From NCBI RefSeq assembly GCF_021739025.1, contig NZ_JAKKOT010000004.1:124001-188000 (forward strand): DNA of 64,000 nucleotides, given 5' to 3'. Below the pieces are notes generated by a model, which did not search any database, had not been told where the DNA came from, and saw only the letters and a program-made list of their open reading frames with translations. Positions 35,020 to 43,812 of the stretch are shown here, piece by piece. Source of the DNA: Gordonia liuliyuniae. GTDB lineage: Bacteria > Actinomycetota > Actinomycetes > Mycobacteriales > Mycobacteriaceae. Made by a program: the position numbers and the translations under genes. How positions within the stretch are numbered: the first letter of the stretch is position 1; each line of letters starts with the position of its first letter.

Positions 35020-36474
35020 TCAGAGAACGTCGTCGACGACGAGACCCTTCGCTTTGGGGATGGCCATCGAGCTGACGAACGCGACCACACAGACCGCCAG
35101 GCAGACGAGCACCGTGATCGAGTACGCGGTGATCGTCGGTGTCACGACGACACCCGCACGCGTGTGCGTCGTGACGGTCGACGCGGTCAGCACCATGCCG
35201 ACGACCGCGGTGGACGTCGACGTGCCGATGGCGCGCATCAGGGCGTTGACACCGTTGGCTTCGCCGGTCTGCGACGTCGGGACCACCTGCATGATCAGGG
35301 CGGGCATCGCAGAGTAGGCCAGACCGAGTCCCGCGCCGACCAACGCGCCGGACAACAGGACGGACAGCCAGTTGACGGTCCACGGGCCTTGCAACGCGAG
35401 CAGGAACACCACGTAGCCTGCGCCGATCACGAGGCCCCCGAGGGCGAGGGAGATGCGGGCGCCGCTGCGGTCGGTGAGCCATGCGCTGACATAGGAGAAC
35501 CCGAACATGACCACGCCCATCGGCATCAGGACGAGACTCGCGAGAACCATGCTCATGCCGACCCCGCCCGGCGTCTCGGTGGGTGCCATCAGGAGTTGGA
35601 TCGGCGCCATCTGCGACGCATAGAACGCGAAGCCGGTCGCGATCGAAGCAATGTTCGTCAACATGATCGGTCTGCTCGTCAGCACGTCCAGGTCGATGAG
35701 GGCGTTGCTCGCGCGTCGCTCCCACCGCCACCAGACGACGGAGGCGACCACGAACGCGGCGAACAGCCCGACAGTGATCGGTGCGCTCCAACCCCATTCG
35801 GCGCCCTTCGACACGGGCAGGAGCACGAACGTGAGGACCGCGGTGAGTCCGACGGCGCCGAGCATGTCGAACTGTCCGCCGGAACGTTCGGGGCTCTCCG
35901 GGACGTACAGGCGAAGCCCGGCGGCGCCGGCGAGGGCGGTCGCCGCGCTGACCCAGAAGAGCGCGTGCCAGCTGACGTGTTCGGCGATGATCGCGGCGAA
36001 CGGCAGCCCGAGCGCACCGCCCACACCGAGAGACGCGCTCATGGCACCGACCGACGCCCCGAGTCGGTTGGCCGGGACGATGTCGCGCAGGATGCTGATG
36101 CCGACGGCGATCGTGCCGATACCGATGCCCTGGAGGGCTCGGCCCACGAGAAACGGAATCAGTGCGGTCGACAACGCGCAGATGATCGAGCCGACCGCGA
36201 CGAACCCCATGTTGGTGATCATCACGCGCCGTTTGCCCACCATGTCGCCGAGCCTGCCCGCGATCGGTGTCGCGACAGCGCCGACGAGCAGGGTGATGGT
36301 CAGCGCCCAGGAGGCGTTGTTCGACGTGGTGTTGACGAGCGAGGGAAGTTGGGGGATGAGCGGGACGATGATCGTCTGCATGAGCGAGACGACAATGCCT
36401 GTCGCGCACAGGACTATGACGGCGATCCGAGGGTACGGTTGTGACGTAGTCAGGGTTTTCAACTTTCTAGACAA
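35020..36474 (-). CDS. MFS transporter, DHA2 (drug efflux) type
   Basis: 484 residues with hydrophobic spans throughout. The MFS motif A is GRLGDMVGKRRVM (about 73-85), and the earlier MQTIIVPLIPQLPSL matches the DHA2/QacA N-terminus. The segment GGALGLPFAAIIAEHVSWHALFWV corresponds to motif C and the adjacent span. It should export drugs or lipids with protons. The first codon is TTG; an alternative TTG lies a few codons downstream. No regulator is adjacent. It is convergent with icd. Confidence 0.88.
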   Translation of the reverse strand: MSRKLKTLTTSQPYPRIAVIVLCATGIVVSLMQTIIVPLIPQLPSLVNTTSNNASWALTITLLVGAVATPIAGRLGDMVGKRRVMITNMGFVAVGSIICALSTALIPFLVGRALQGIGIGTIAVGISILRDIVPANRLGASVGAMSASLGVGGALGLPFAAIIAEHVSWHALFWVSAATALAGAAGLRLYVPESPERSGGQFDMLGAVGLTAVLTFVLLPVSKGAEWGWSAPITVGLFAAFVVASVVWWRWERRASNALIDLDVLTSRPIMLTNIASIATGFAFYASQMAPIQLLMAPTETPGGVGMSMVLASLVLMPMGVVMFGFSYVSAWLTDRSGARISLALGGLVIGAGYVVFLLALQGPWTVNWLSVLLSGALVGAGLGLAYSAMPALIMQVVPTSQTGEANGVNALMRAIGTSTSTAVVGMVLTASTVTTHTRAGVVVTPTITAYSITVLVCLAVCVVAFVSSMAIPKAKGLVVDDVL

Positions 36475-36598
36475 CTATTCATCGTCAACCCTATGGCCTG
36501 CCCGCGTCATTCCATGCCGCTCGATCCGCCGATTCGGCAGTGTCTCTCGTCACCGGCTCGAGGAGTCTCGATTCCGCTGGGGTGCGGGGACGGGCAGG

Positions 36599-37459
36599 TC
36601 AGAACTCGTACTTGTCGAGGAAGTCGTCGATGGCGGCGGCGAACACCTGGTTGTCGTCGCCTGCCACCATGTGGCCTGCCGAGCTGACGTCGGCTACGTC
36701 GGCGTGGGGGACGAGGTCACGCATCTTGGCGACGCCTGCTTCGCTGACCACGTCCGATTGTCCGCCCCGGACGATCAGCGTCGGGATGTCGATCTGTCGT
36801 GCGGCGGCACCGAGTCGTTCGGGATCGGTGTGGCGGCGGGGTTCGTTCCCGGACGCCATGATGAACTGTGGATCCCAATGCCAGTACCAGCGTCCGTCGT
36901 CGTGGAGTCGGACGTTCTTCTTGAGGCCTTCGAGGTTCCTGGGGCGTTCACGCCCGGGGTTGTAGTCGGTGACCGCATCGGCGACTTCGTCGAGTGTCGC
37001 GAAACCGTCGATGTGGTCGGTCATGAACGCCTTGATGCGGTCGATGCCTTCGGGTTCGACGTGGACGACGACGTCGACCATCACGAGGGCGGCAGCGGTG
37101 CCCGAATGTTCGCCCGCCGTGCACAGACTGGTGATTCCGCCGAGGGACGCGCCGATGAGGACCGGCGCCCGCCCGATCGTCTCGATGATGTGGCGGAGGT
37201 CGCCGACGAACGCGTCGATGCCGTAGTCGCCGTCGGCCGCCCAACTGCTGTCGCCGTGCCCTCGGAGGTCGATCGTGTAGACGTCGCGGCCTCGCGCCGC
37301 GAGTGCGGATGCGCTTCGATCCCACGAATGGCGTGTCTGTCCGCCGCCGTGGAGCAGCATGATCGGAGCCTTCGACGATGCCTGAGCGACCCATCGGTCG
37401 CCGGCTATCCGCATCGACCCGCGGTCGAGAACAAACGGCTCAGGCAAGATGTCAGACAT
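36599..37459 (-). CDS. alpha/beta hydrolase
   Basis: 286 residues from ATG 37459, chosen because GAAGGAAC lies just upstream. The alpha/beta-hydrolase core is clear: APIMLLHGGGQTRHSWD (oxyanion HGGG, about 40-56), YTIDLRGHGDSSW (about 71-83), nucleophile elbow IGASLGG (Ser near 107) and the final His in SAGHMVAGDDN. Epoxide hydrolase, haloperoxidase and esterase members share these features, so the substrate is open. It reads in the same direction as the MFS gene but 125 bases upstream of it. Confidence 0.88.
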   Translation of the reverse strand: MSDILPEPFVLDRGSMRIAGDRWVAQASSKAPIMLLHGGGQTRHSWDRSASALAARGRDVYTIDLRGHGDSSWAADGDYGIDAFVGDLRHIIETIGRAPVLIGASLGGITSLCTAGEHSGTAAALVMVDVVVHVEPEGIDRIKAFMTDHIDGFATLDEVADAVTDYNPGRERPRNLEGLKKNVRLHDDGRWYWHWDPQFIMASGNEPRRHTDPERLGAAARQIDIPTLIVRGGQSDVVSEAGVAKMRDLVPHADVADVSSAGHMVAGDDNQVFAAAIDDFLDKYEF

Positions 37460-37684
37460 TCGTGTTCCTTCAGTTGTCATTCGATATTTCAAACCTACAC
37501 ATAGGCGGAATAGCCTCCTGTTTGGGGTGGTGAGACCGGTTTGCGAGGTCCTCGATTGAATATGTTTCGAAATCGAAACCTAGTAGTTCGGTGACGAGGT
37601 CGGTAATACCCGCTATCCTCATTGCGGGGTCAATGCTGACGCATTCACCTGAACCGGATGTGACAGAGAATTGAAGGGGATCAA

Positions 37685-38308
37685 ATGACGAAGATCGTGC
37701 GCCGTCGCTCGGCCGGCATCATCGCGGCTCTGGCCGTGACGACTCTGGTCGCCGCAGGATGCAGTGACGACAAGGACGACGACGCTTCGAAGGCGTCGGG
37801 CACCGCCACCGAGCAGTCCGCCGACATGAGCGGTTCGGAGTCGGCTTCGGCATCGGGAACTGAGAACAGTGAGGATGTCTCGCTCGACGCTGCGGACGGA
37901 TCGAAGGTCACGCTGACCGGCCCGATCGCCGCGAAGTACTCGTCGGCGACCGAGAAGCAGAAGACGGACCTCGGCAAGCCCATGACCGGCGAAGATGCGT
38001 CCGGTAAGGGCGAGAACGGCGTCTCGTTCCAGCAGTTCGACGGCGGCGTCATCACCGCGAAGGGCGACAACGCTTACGTCACGTGGGGCAAGATCCGCGA
38101 CGCGTGGAACGTCGACCGCGACAAGTCGGGCAAGCCGTCCGACGACGGCGAAGGCGGCTCGGCGGGTCCGTTGGGCGCACCGACCAGCGACGAGACCGAA
38201 GAGGGCGACATGAAGAAGTCGACCTTCGAGCACGGTGAGATCACCTATAACACCAAGACTCAGAAGGTCGAGGTCACCGTCGACGGTAAGGTCGTCGACA
38301 CCGAGTAA
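37685..38308 (+). CDS. lipoprotein with LGFP-like C-terminal domain (copy 1)
   Basis: 207 residues. A signal peptide (KIVRRRSAGIIAALAVTTLVAAGC) ends in the lipobox VAAGC, so the mature protein is lipid-anchored. A Ser/Asp/Glu-rich linker follows to about residue 68. The folded part has LTGPIAAKYSSATEKQKTDLG, VSFQQFDGGVITAKG and WGKIRDAWN, a pattern like one LGFP-type repeat as seen in cell-envelope proteins of mycolata. A second version is encoded at 57607-58296. AGAATTGAAGGGGATCAA precedes the ATG. A terminator follows. Confidence 0.8.
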   Translation: MTKIVRRRSAGIIAALAVTTLVAAGCSDDKDDDASKASGTATEQSADMSGSESASASGTENSEDVSLDAADGSKVTLTGPIAAKYSSATEKQKTDLGKPMTGEDASGKGENGVSFQQFDGGVITAKGDNAYVTWGKIRDAWNVDRDKSGKPSDDGEGGSAGPLGAPTSDETEEGDMKKSTFEHGEITYNTKTQKVEVTVDGKVVDTE

Positions 38309-38325
38309 TCGGATTTCGACTCCGG

Positions 38326-38358
38326 AATGCCCCGTCTGCGACCGCAGGCGGGGTATTT
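38326..38358 (+). terminator. rho-independent terminator after the lipoprotein
   Basis: Stem CCCCGTCTGCG (38330-38340) with CGCAGGCGGGG (38343-38353), one G-U pair and a tight loop, then TATTTCT. It lies 22 bases past the lipoprotein stop. Confidence 0.75.
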
Positions 38359-38457
38359 CTGTGCTTATCCCAGTCGGGTGGGGTTTATCGCGGTTGTGCG
38401 CGAATTGGGGAGATGCGCCAACGACTCTGGTGAAATTGCTGGTGTACCGTCGGCCAC

Positions 38458-39069
38458 GTGACCGGTGCGCACGGACGATGGAACCACAACATCCACTATC
38501 ACCGCGTGGTGCTCGACGCAGTACCCGACGATGCTCGGTCGGCGTTGGACGTCGGGACCGGTAACGGACTGCTCGCCGCCGATCTTCGTACACGGATCGG
38601 GGACGTCACCGCGATCGACGTCGACGAGCATGTTCTCGGGTCGGCACGCGACGAGATCGACGGGGTGCGCTGGATCTGTGGCGACGTCATGGATTACGAG
38701 CTCGACACGTTCGATGTGGTCGCCTCGGTGGCGACGTTCCATCATCTGCCGGATCCGCGGGCGGCGCTCCGACGCCTCGCGGACCTGACCGCGCCGGGTG
38801 GTGTGTTGGTTATCCTGGGACTCGCGCGGCCGTCGAATCCAGTCGACTACGCATACGCGGTCGCCGGAGTCTTCCAACACCGTTGGCTGTCCTGGCGCAA
38901 CGGATACTGGGAGCATTCAGCTCCGACCGTCTGGCCGCCACCGCAGACCTATACACAGGTCAGAGGCGACGTTCTCGACGAGTTGCCCGGCGCGACGTGG
39001 CAGCGTCTGCCCATGTTCCGGTACTCGGTGCTCTGGCGGAGACCCTACGGTCCGCCCGGTCGTGCCTAG
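38458..39069 (+). CDS. class I SAM-dependent methyltransferase
   Basis: 203 residues. Motif I is ALDVGTGNGLLAADL (about 29-43), with VTAIDVDEHVL after it (acidic residue binding SAM ribose), then ICGDVMDYEL and FDVVASVATFHHLPDPRAALR. This is a Methyltransf_11/25 domain. The C-terminal part is rich in aromatic residues (HRWLSWRNGYWEHS, VWPPPQTY). The small-molecule target is not identifiable. GTG at 38458 is the start; it stands alone, 100 bases after the terminator. Confidence 0.85.
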   Translation: MTGAHGRWNHNIHYHRVVLDAVPDDARSALDVGTGNGLLAADLRTRIGDVTAIDVDEHVLGSARDEIDGVRWICGDVMDYELDTFDVVASVATFHHLPDPRAALRRLADLTAPGGVLVILGLARPSNPVDYAYAVAGVFQHRWLSWRNGYWEHSAPTVWPPPQTYTQVRGDVLDELPGATWQRLPMFRYSVLWRRPYGPPGRA

Positions 39070-39087
39070 AGTCCCGGACTGCGGGTC

Positions 39088-39408
39088 TCAGGCCTGGGGC
39101 GCGTCGTCGACCAGTTGGTGTCGAACGTCGTACGCAGAGCGCATGCGTCCCATCTCGATGTCACGCTGCCGGTACCCGCGGGCGACGAGTTCGTCACGCC
39201 CGCTCGCCGCGATGACGCGGAGTTTCTCGCCCGAGGAGAGCGCGGTGACGAACTCAATGTCGTCTGCGCCAGGCCCGGGGGAGGTCAGCCGGTAGAGATC
39301 TTCCACGCGGACGTGAGCGTGGATGACGCGTACGCGGACGGTGCAGGCGAACCCGTCGCAGTCGCGGCGCATGCCGCCGGGACTGATGACGTTGTTGGCA
39401 GCCTTCAC
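39088..39408 (-). CDS. hypothetical protein, 106 residues
   Basis: I do not recognise a family. The frame is chosen over an overlapping plus-strand frame because nearly all third codon positions are G or C, as in neighbouring genes, whereas the opposite frame lacks that bias. Features are a Cys-containing N-terminus (RRDCDGFACTVRVRV) and a charged C-terminus ending DVRHQLVDDAPQA. No signal peptide or membrane span is seen. The GTG start has no clear ribosome site, so the true start may differ. Confidence 0.55.
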   Translation of the reverse strand: MKAANNVISPGGMRRDCDGFACTVRVRVIHAHVRVEDLYRLTSPGPGADDIEFVTALSSGEKLRVIAASGRDELVARGYRQRDIEMGRMRSAYDVRHQLVDDAPQA

Positions 39409-39546
39409 GAGATGATCCGGCCCACCGGCCCCGGGAAACCCCTGATATGTGAACCAGGGTCGGGGTCAGGGCGCTCCCGGATGTGCGTACCTGCTGGTCA
39501 GCGTTAGTTTCATCGTGATGATGAACCTCGACGACGGAGCCCGGCA

Positions 39547-40488
39547 ATGATCTCAGCACACGAACTGACCAAACGATACGGCGATAAGGCCGCCGTCGCC
39601 GGGATCGACTTCACGGTGAAACCGGGGAAGGTGACCGGGTTCCTCGGACCGAACGGCGCCGGTAAGTCGACGACGATGCGGATGATCCTCGGATTGGATC
39701 GCCCCACCTCCGGCTCGGTCACCGTCAACGGTCACCCGTACACGGAGTCGGCCGCGCCGCTGCGCGAAGTCGGCGCACTGCTCGAAGCTCACGCGGTGCA
39801 TCCCGGCCGATCCGCGCTCGGACACCTGCGGTGGCTTGCCGCGAGCAACGGCATTTCGCATGCACGGGTACGACAGATCCTCGACCATGTCGGACTCGAA
39901 GGCGTGGCTGCGACGCGGGCAGGCAAGTTCTCTCTCGGCATGCGTCAGCGACTCGGTATCGCGGCGGCGCTCCTCGGCGATCCGCCCGTGGTGATCCTCG
40001 ACGAGCCGGTCAACGGCCTCGACTCCGAAGGCATCAGGTGGGTGCGGCGACTCTGTCGGCAACTCGCCGACGAGGGACGTACCGTCTTCGTCTCCTCCCA
40101 TCTCATGGCGGAGATGTCCCTGATGGCTGACCATCTCATCGTCATCGGGCAGGGAACGATTCTCGCGGACGCGTCCATGACGGACTTCATGACCGATCAC
40201 GCCCCCAGCTATGTACGGCTGCGGACTCCCGAACCCGCCGACGCCCGGCGAGCGCTCGCACGGGCCGGACTCAACGCTGCCCCGGTCGGTGACGAACTGC
40301 GCATCGACAACGTGAACGCATCGTCGGTCGGCGACGTGCTGTACGACGCGGGCGTCCGCGTCCACGAACTGTCGGGGGTGCAGTCCTCACTCGAGGAGGC
40401 TTTCATGACCCTGACCGCCGACGCCGTCGAATATCACGCGCACCTGGACCGATCCGCAGCCGAACCGACGCTCGAAGGAGCCTTCTGA
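39547..40488 (+). CDS. ABC transporter ATP-binding protein (DrrA/CcmA type)
   Basis: 313 residues. Walker A is GPNGAGKSTTM (about 34-44), the signature is degenerate (FSLGMRQRLG instead of LSGGQ, normal in this subfamily), Walker B is VVILDEPVNGLD (about 147-158) and the switch His is in VSSHLMAEM. The C-terminal 90 residues are the extra domain of the daunorubicin-type exporters. With the next gene it forms a two-component exporter for lipids, antibiotics or peptides. The stop TGA overlaps the permease ATG by one base. Confidence 0.92.
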   Translation: MISAHELTKRYGDKAAVAGIDFTVKPGKVTGFLGPNGAGKSTTMRMILGLDRPTSGSVTVNGHPYTESAAPLREVGALLEAHAVHPGRSALGHLRWLAASNGISHARVRQILDHVGLEGVAATRAGKFSLGMRQRLGIAAALLGDPPVVILDEPVNGLDSEGIRWVRRLCRQLADEGRTVFVSSHLMAEMSLMADHLIVIGQGTILADASMTDFMTDHAPSYVRLRTPEPADARRALARAGLNAAPVGDELRIDNVNASSVGDVLYDAGVRVHELSGVQSSLEEAFMTLTADAVEYHAHLDRSAAEPTLEGAF

Positions 40489-41309
40489 TGACTACCGCAA
40501 CCATGCCGGCCCGGCGCGTCGACGCGACGTTCGCCGAGTCCGCCGCTCCCGGATTCGGAGCCGTGCTCCGTGCGGAATGGATCAAACTGTTCTCGGTCCG
40601 CTCCACCTGGTGGACGCTCGGCGCCACTGTGGTGCTCGGAGCCGGTCTCACCATCGTCCTGTGCGCCGCGAACGCCGAATGGCTCGCCTCGGACACCGCC
40701 GACGAGGCACCCGGTTCGTTCATCACGTGGGGCATGATGGTCGCCCAGATCTGCGCCGTGGTCATCGGTGCGCTCTGTGTGACCAACGAGTACGGCACCC
40801 GCATGGTGCAGGCGACATTCGCCGCCGTCCCGTCGCGAGGCCGGGTGATGCTCGCGAAATCGCTGCTCGTCAGTTCGTTGATGTTCGTCGTCGGCACCTA
40901 CACCGCACTGCTCGGATACTTCGGGGGCAACTATTTCCTCGATGCTCAAGGCATCGGGTTGTCGTTCGACGGCGCAGTCGCGCGGTCCATGTACGGCAGC
41001 GGCCTGTTCCTGGCGGGCATCGCCCTGCTCGGTGTCGCAGTCGGATTCCTCGTGCGACACACCGCGGGAACCATCACCGTCGTGCTCGCCGTCATCCTGA
41101 TCCTCGGCAACATGGTGATGATGGTGCCGGGCGCTTTCGGAGAATGGCTCGGCAAGCTGATGCCGGGCAACGCGGGGCAGGCCATCTCCACTCCCGTCCC
41201 GTTCACACCGGATCTCCTGTCGGCGTGGCCCGGGTTCGGCGTGTTCGCCGCCGAAGTGGCTGCCGTCCTAGCGGTCGCGTGGGTGATGCTCCGCCGGCGC
41301 GACGTATAA
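40488..41309 (+). CDS. ABC-2 type transporter permease
   Basis: 273 residues. After a cytoplasmic N-terminus (GAVLRAEWIKLFSVRSTWW, the usual amphipathic opening of ABC-2 permeases) about six membrane spans follow, including ITWGMMVAQICAVVIGALCV and LAVILILGNMVMMVPG. It carries the TNEYGTRMVQATFAAVPSRGR segment that contacts the ATPase. It is translated together with the ATP-binding protein upstream and is followed by a perfect hairpin at 41318. Confidence 0.9.
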   Translation: MTTATMPARRVDATFAESAAPGFGAVLRAEWIKLFSVRSTWWTLGATVVLGAGLTIVLCAANAEWLASDTADEAPGSFITWGMMVAQICAVVIGALCVTNEYGTRMVQATFAAVPSRGRVMLAKSLLVSSLMFVVGTYTALLGYFGGNYFLDAQGIGLSFDGAVARSMYGSGLFLAGIALLGVAVGFLVRHTAGTITVVLAVILILGNMVMMVPGAFGEWLGKLMPGNAGQAISTPVPFTPDLLSAWPGFGVFAAEVAAVLAVAWVMLRRRDV

Positions 41310-41317
41310 GCCGCAGC

Positions 41318-41360
41318 GTTGGCACTCGAACCGCTCCTGGGGAGCGGTTCGAGTGCCAAC
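41318..41360 (+). terminator. perfect 20-bp hairpin after the ABC operon
   Basis: Arms 41318-41337 (GTTGGCACTCGAACCGCTCC) and 41341-41360 are exact complements with a 3-base loop, 8 bases after the permease stop. No T tract follows; it is either a GC-rich terminator or one more member of the palindromes found in this window. Confidence 0.8.
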
Positions 41361-41365
41361 GTGTG

Positions 41366-41532
41366 CTAGTGCCTCGTATCGCTAATTCCTTAATGGTTGG
41401 CAGCGCCCCGCTGCACATCTGGCGGCGTTGTCGTCGGTCGCGATACCCACCGGTATCCCTTCCTCCTCCGCCTTGCCAGCTGCACAGCGGAACACCACCA
41501 ACCGTCGAGGAATTAACGACACGCGACACTAG
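41366..41532. mobile_element. MITE-like element, 167 bp
   Basis: The two ends are imperfect inverted repeats: about 43 of the outer 58 bases match when one end is reversed (CTAGTGCCTCGTATCGCTAA against CTAGTGTCGCGTGTCGTTAA). Each end carries CTAG. The centre folds as GATACC-CACC-GGTATC. There is no coding frame. The right-hand CTAG supplies the stop codon of the acetyltransferase gene, so the insertion seems to have set that protein's C-terminus. Size, terminal repeats and lack of a gene fit a miniature inverted-repeat element. Confidence 0.6.
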
Positions 41533-42074
41533 TGCCGAGACGACGGAGGGTTCAGCTTCCGTCGTTCCACTGTGTTCGTGCCCGTCACGACGCTCAACGG
41601 GGGGACGTCCTTCGCGACGACCGTGCCCGCACCGACCACGGAGTCGTGGCCGATCGTGACACCCGGTGCGATGGTGGCGCCCGCACCGATCCACACGTTG
41701 TCTTCGATGACGATCGGCGCGTGGGTGATGTAGTCGAATCGTTCGTCGGGCTCCACGGGGTGCCCGGAGGTGCTCAGCGTGACGCGCGGGCCGATCAGTA
41801 CCCGATCGCCGATGGTGATGCCGCCGTAGTCGAGTAGGAAGCAGCCCTGGTTGATGAACACGCGGTCGCCGAACGAAGTGTGGAGGCCGTAGTCGGAGTA
41901 GAAGGGCGGCAGAATCGACAGCGAGTCCGGGGCCGGTCGCCCGAAGATCTGCGTGAACTTCGCGGCGCGGCCGGCCGTGTCGGTGAAGGCCAACGCGTTG
42001 AGTTCGGCACACAACGCCATCACGGTCTGAACGCGCGCCGCGAACGCCTTGGATTCGGGAGTTCGGGTCGGCAT
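41529..42074 (-). CDS. maltose/galactoside O-acetyltransferase (left-handed beta-helix)
   Basis: 181 residues from ATG 42074 (AGGAAC upstream). The hexapeptide-repeat helix is visible in FINQGCFLLDYGGITIGDRV, LIGPRVTLSTSGHPVEPDER, NVWIGAGATIAPGVTIG and SVVGAGTVVAKDVPPLSVV. The catalytic His is in TSGHP (about residue 113). It transfers acetyl from acetyl-CoA to a sugar hydroxyl. The stop codon TAG lies in the last bases of the MITE-like element, so the tail RKLNPPSSRH may be slightly altered from the ancestral end. Confidence 0.9.
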   Translation of the reverse strand: MPTRTPESKAFAARVQTVMALCAELNALAFTDTAGRAAKFTQIFGRPAPDSLSILPPFYSDYGLHTSFGDRVFINQGCFLLDYGGITIGDRVLIGPRVTLSTSGHPVEPDERFDYITHAPIVIEDNVWIGAGATIAPGVTIGHDSVVGAGTVVAKDVPPLSVVTGTNTVERRKLNPPSSRH

Positions 42075-42201
42075 CCGTTGTTCCTCGCGCATGCCGACGA
42101 GGATGCCAGCCGCGCGCGACCTACGCGCGACGACACTCCGCCCGGCCGCGTCGCGGCACCAACGACGGGCTGGCCGGGTCGGTCTGTCCTACAGTGCGAG
42201 G

Positions 42202-43731
42202 ATGAGCGTGCGACGAGACTTCGAAACGGGAAACCTGCCGGACTGGGAGCCGGCGAGCGGTGTGTCCGAGGTACTGGCACGCCGATATCTGACGACGGAT
42301 GCGGCACGGCAGGCGAAGGTCGAGGCGTGGCACGCGAAGGGGCGTCGTACGGCGCGTGAAAACATCGCCGATCTCGTCGACGAGGGGTCGTTCGTCGAGT
42401 ACGGGAGGTTCGTCACGCCCGCTCAGGAAGGTACGCGGGGGCTCATGGACCTGGTCCTCGACGGCCCGGCGGACGGGATCATCGGCGGCACTGCGACCAT
42501 CGGCGCCCGGGCCTGCGCAGTTCTCTCGTACGACTACCTGGTGATGGCCGGGACGCAGGGCATGCGTGGTCACCGCAAATCGGATCGGCTTATCGAGGTC
42601 GCGACCCGCATGAGTCTGCCGACGGTGTTCTTCACCGAAGGCGGCGGTGGACGGCCCGGCGACGTCGACTGGCCGATGGTGTCGGCGCTCGATGTCGGAT
42701 CGTTTGCGTTGTGGGGCGCCCTGACCACGCCGCGCATCGCCGTGGTGTCGGGTCGATGCTTCGCGGGCAATGCGGTGCTCGCGGGTTCGGCGGACCTGCG
42801 GATCGCCACCCCGGACGCCAATCTGGGGATGGCGGGCCCGGCGATGATCTCCGGCGGCGGACTCGGTGACTTCGCGCCAGAGGAGATCGGGCCCGTCTCC
42901 GATCAGGAGCCCAACGGTGTGCTCGACGTCGTCGTCGACGACGAGGCCGACGCGGTCGCCGTCGTCAAACGGATCATCGGATACCTCGATCAGACGGCGC
43001 CGACGACCGTCCTCGACGACCGCCGACAGGGCTTGCTGCGAGATGCGTTGCCCGCCAACGACCGCGAAGCCTTCGACGTCTGCCCGGTGGTCGAGACGAT
43101 CGCGGACGAGGACACCGTCACATGGCTGCGTCCGGCGTACGCGCCCGAACTGGTCACGGCGCTCGCGCGAATCGGCGGCCACCCGGTCGGGGTCGTCGCG
43201 AACCAATCGACTCATGAGGCAGGCGCGATCACCGCGGATGCGTCCCGCAAGGCGGCCGACTTCCTCGAACTGTGCGAGCGGTGGCGTCTGCCCGTGGTGT
43301 CGTTGGTCGACACCCCGGGGTTCATGGTCGGGCCCGACGCCGAGCGCGGGGGACTGGTGCGGGAGGCGTCGCGCATGGTGAATGCGGGAGCTCGGTTGAC
43401 GACGCCGTTGATCGGCATCGTGCTGCGACGCGGGTACGGTCTCGGCGCGCAGGCGATGCTCGGTGGCAGCACCCATCGGCCCCTGATGACCGCGGCGTGG
43501 CCGACCGCTCACCTGGGGCCGATGGGGTTGGAGGGCGCGGTCCGTCTCGGCATGGCCAAACAACTCGCGGCGATGCCACCGGACGAGCGTGAAGACGTCG
43601 TCCACCGTGCCACGGCGGAGATGCGCGACCACGCGAAAGCGCTCAACGCCGCACGGCATTTCGAGATCGATGACGTGATCGACCCGATCGCGACGCGAGC
43701 CCTGATCGTTGCGACGATCAGTCGCGCGTGA
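42202..43731 (+). CDS. acyl-CoA carboxylase carboxyltransferase (beta) subunit
   Basis: 509 residues, the usual size of an AccD/PccB-type subunit. The N-terminal half has RRTARENIADLVDEGSFVEYG, and the oxyanion regions are GGGGRPGDVDWP and FAGNAVLAGSADLRIATPDANLGMAGPAM; the C-terminal half has the carboxybiotin-side motif VSLVDTPGFMVGPDAERGGLVREASRM. It transfers a carboxyl group from biotin to an acyl-CoA. No biotin-carrier alpha subunit is adjacent, so the partner is encoded elsewhere. The ATG at 42202 has TGCGAGG just upstream. Confidence 0.9.
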   Translation: MSVRRDFETGNLPDWEPASGVSEVLARRYLTTDAARQAKVEAWHAKGRRTARENIADLVDEGSFVEYGRFVTPAQEGTRGLMDLVLDGPADGIIGGTATIGARACAVLSYDYLVMAGTQGMRGHRKSDRLIEVATRMSLPTVFFTEGGGGRPGDVDWPMVSALDVGSFALWGALTTPRIAVVSGRCFAGNAVLAGSADLRIATPDANLGMAGPAMISGGGLGDFAPEEIGPVSDQEPNGVLDVVVDDEADAVAVVKRIIGYLDQTAPTTVLDDRRQGLLRDALPANDREAFDVCPVVETIADEDTVTWLRPAYAPELVTALARIGGHPVGVVANQSTHEAGAITADASRKAADFLELCERWRLPVVSLVDTPGFMVGPDAERGGLVREASRMVNAGARLTTPLIGIVLRRGYGLGAQAMLGGSTHRPLMTAAWPTAHLGPMGLEGAVRLGMAKQLAAMPPDEREDVVHRATAEMRDHAKALNAARHFEIDDVIDPIATRALIVATISRA

Positions 43732-43812
43732 CGGCCGTCACGCTACCGGCGCCGCCCGTTCGTGGGGCGTAAATGCGTTGACCGGCGGACGCCGTCGTAC
43801 GACGATCCTCGG

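Noticed and set aside
36440-36500. Common regulator site before both MFS pumps (ATAGTTGT appears upstream of 36474 and 44472).
   Set aside because: The shared part is only eight AT-rich bases and the surroundings differ.
39115-39507. Plus-strand reading frame of 130 codons opposite the 106-residue hypothetical gene.
   Set aside because: Its third codon positions lack the G/C bias of the region, while the minus-strand frame has it.
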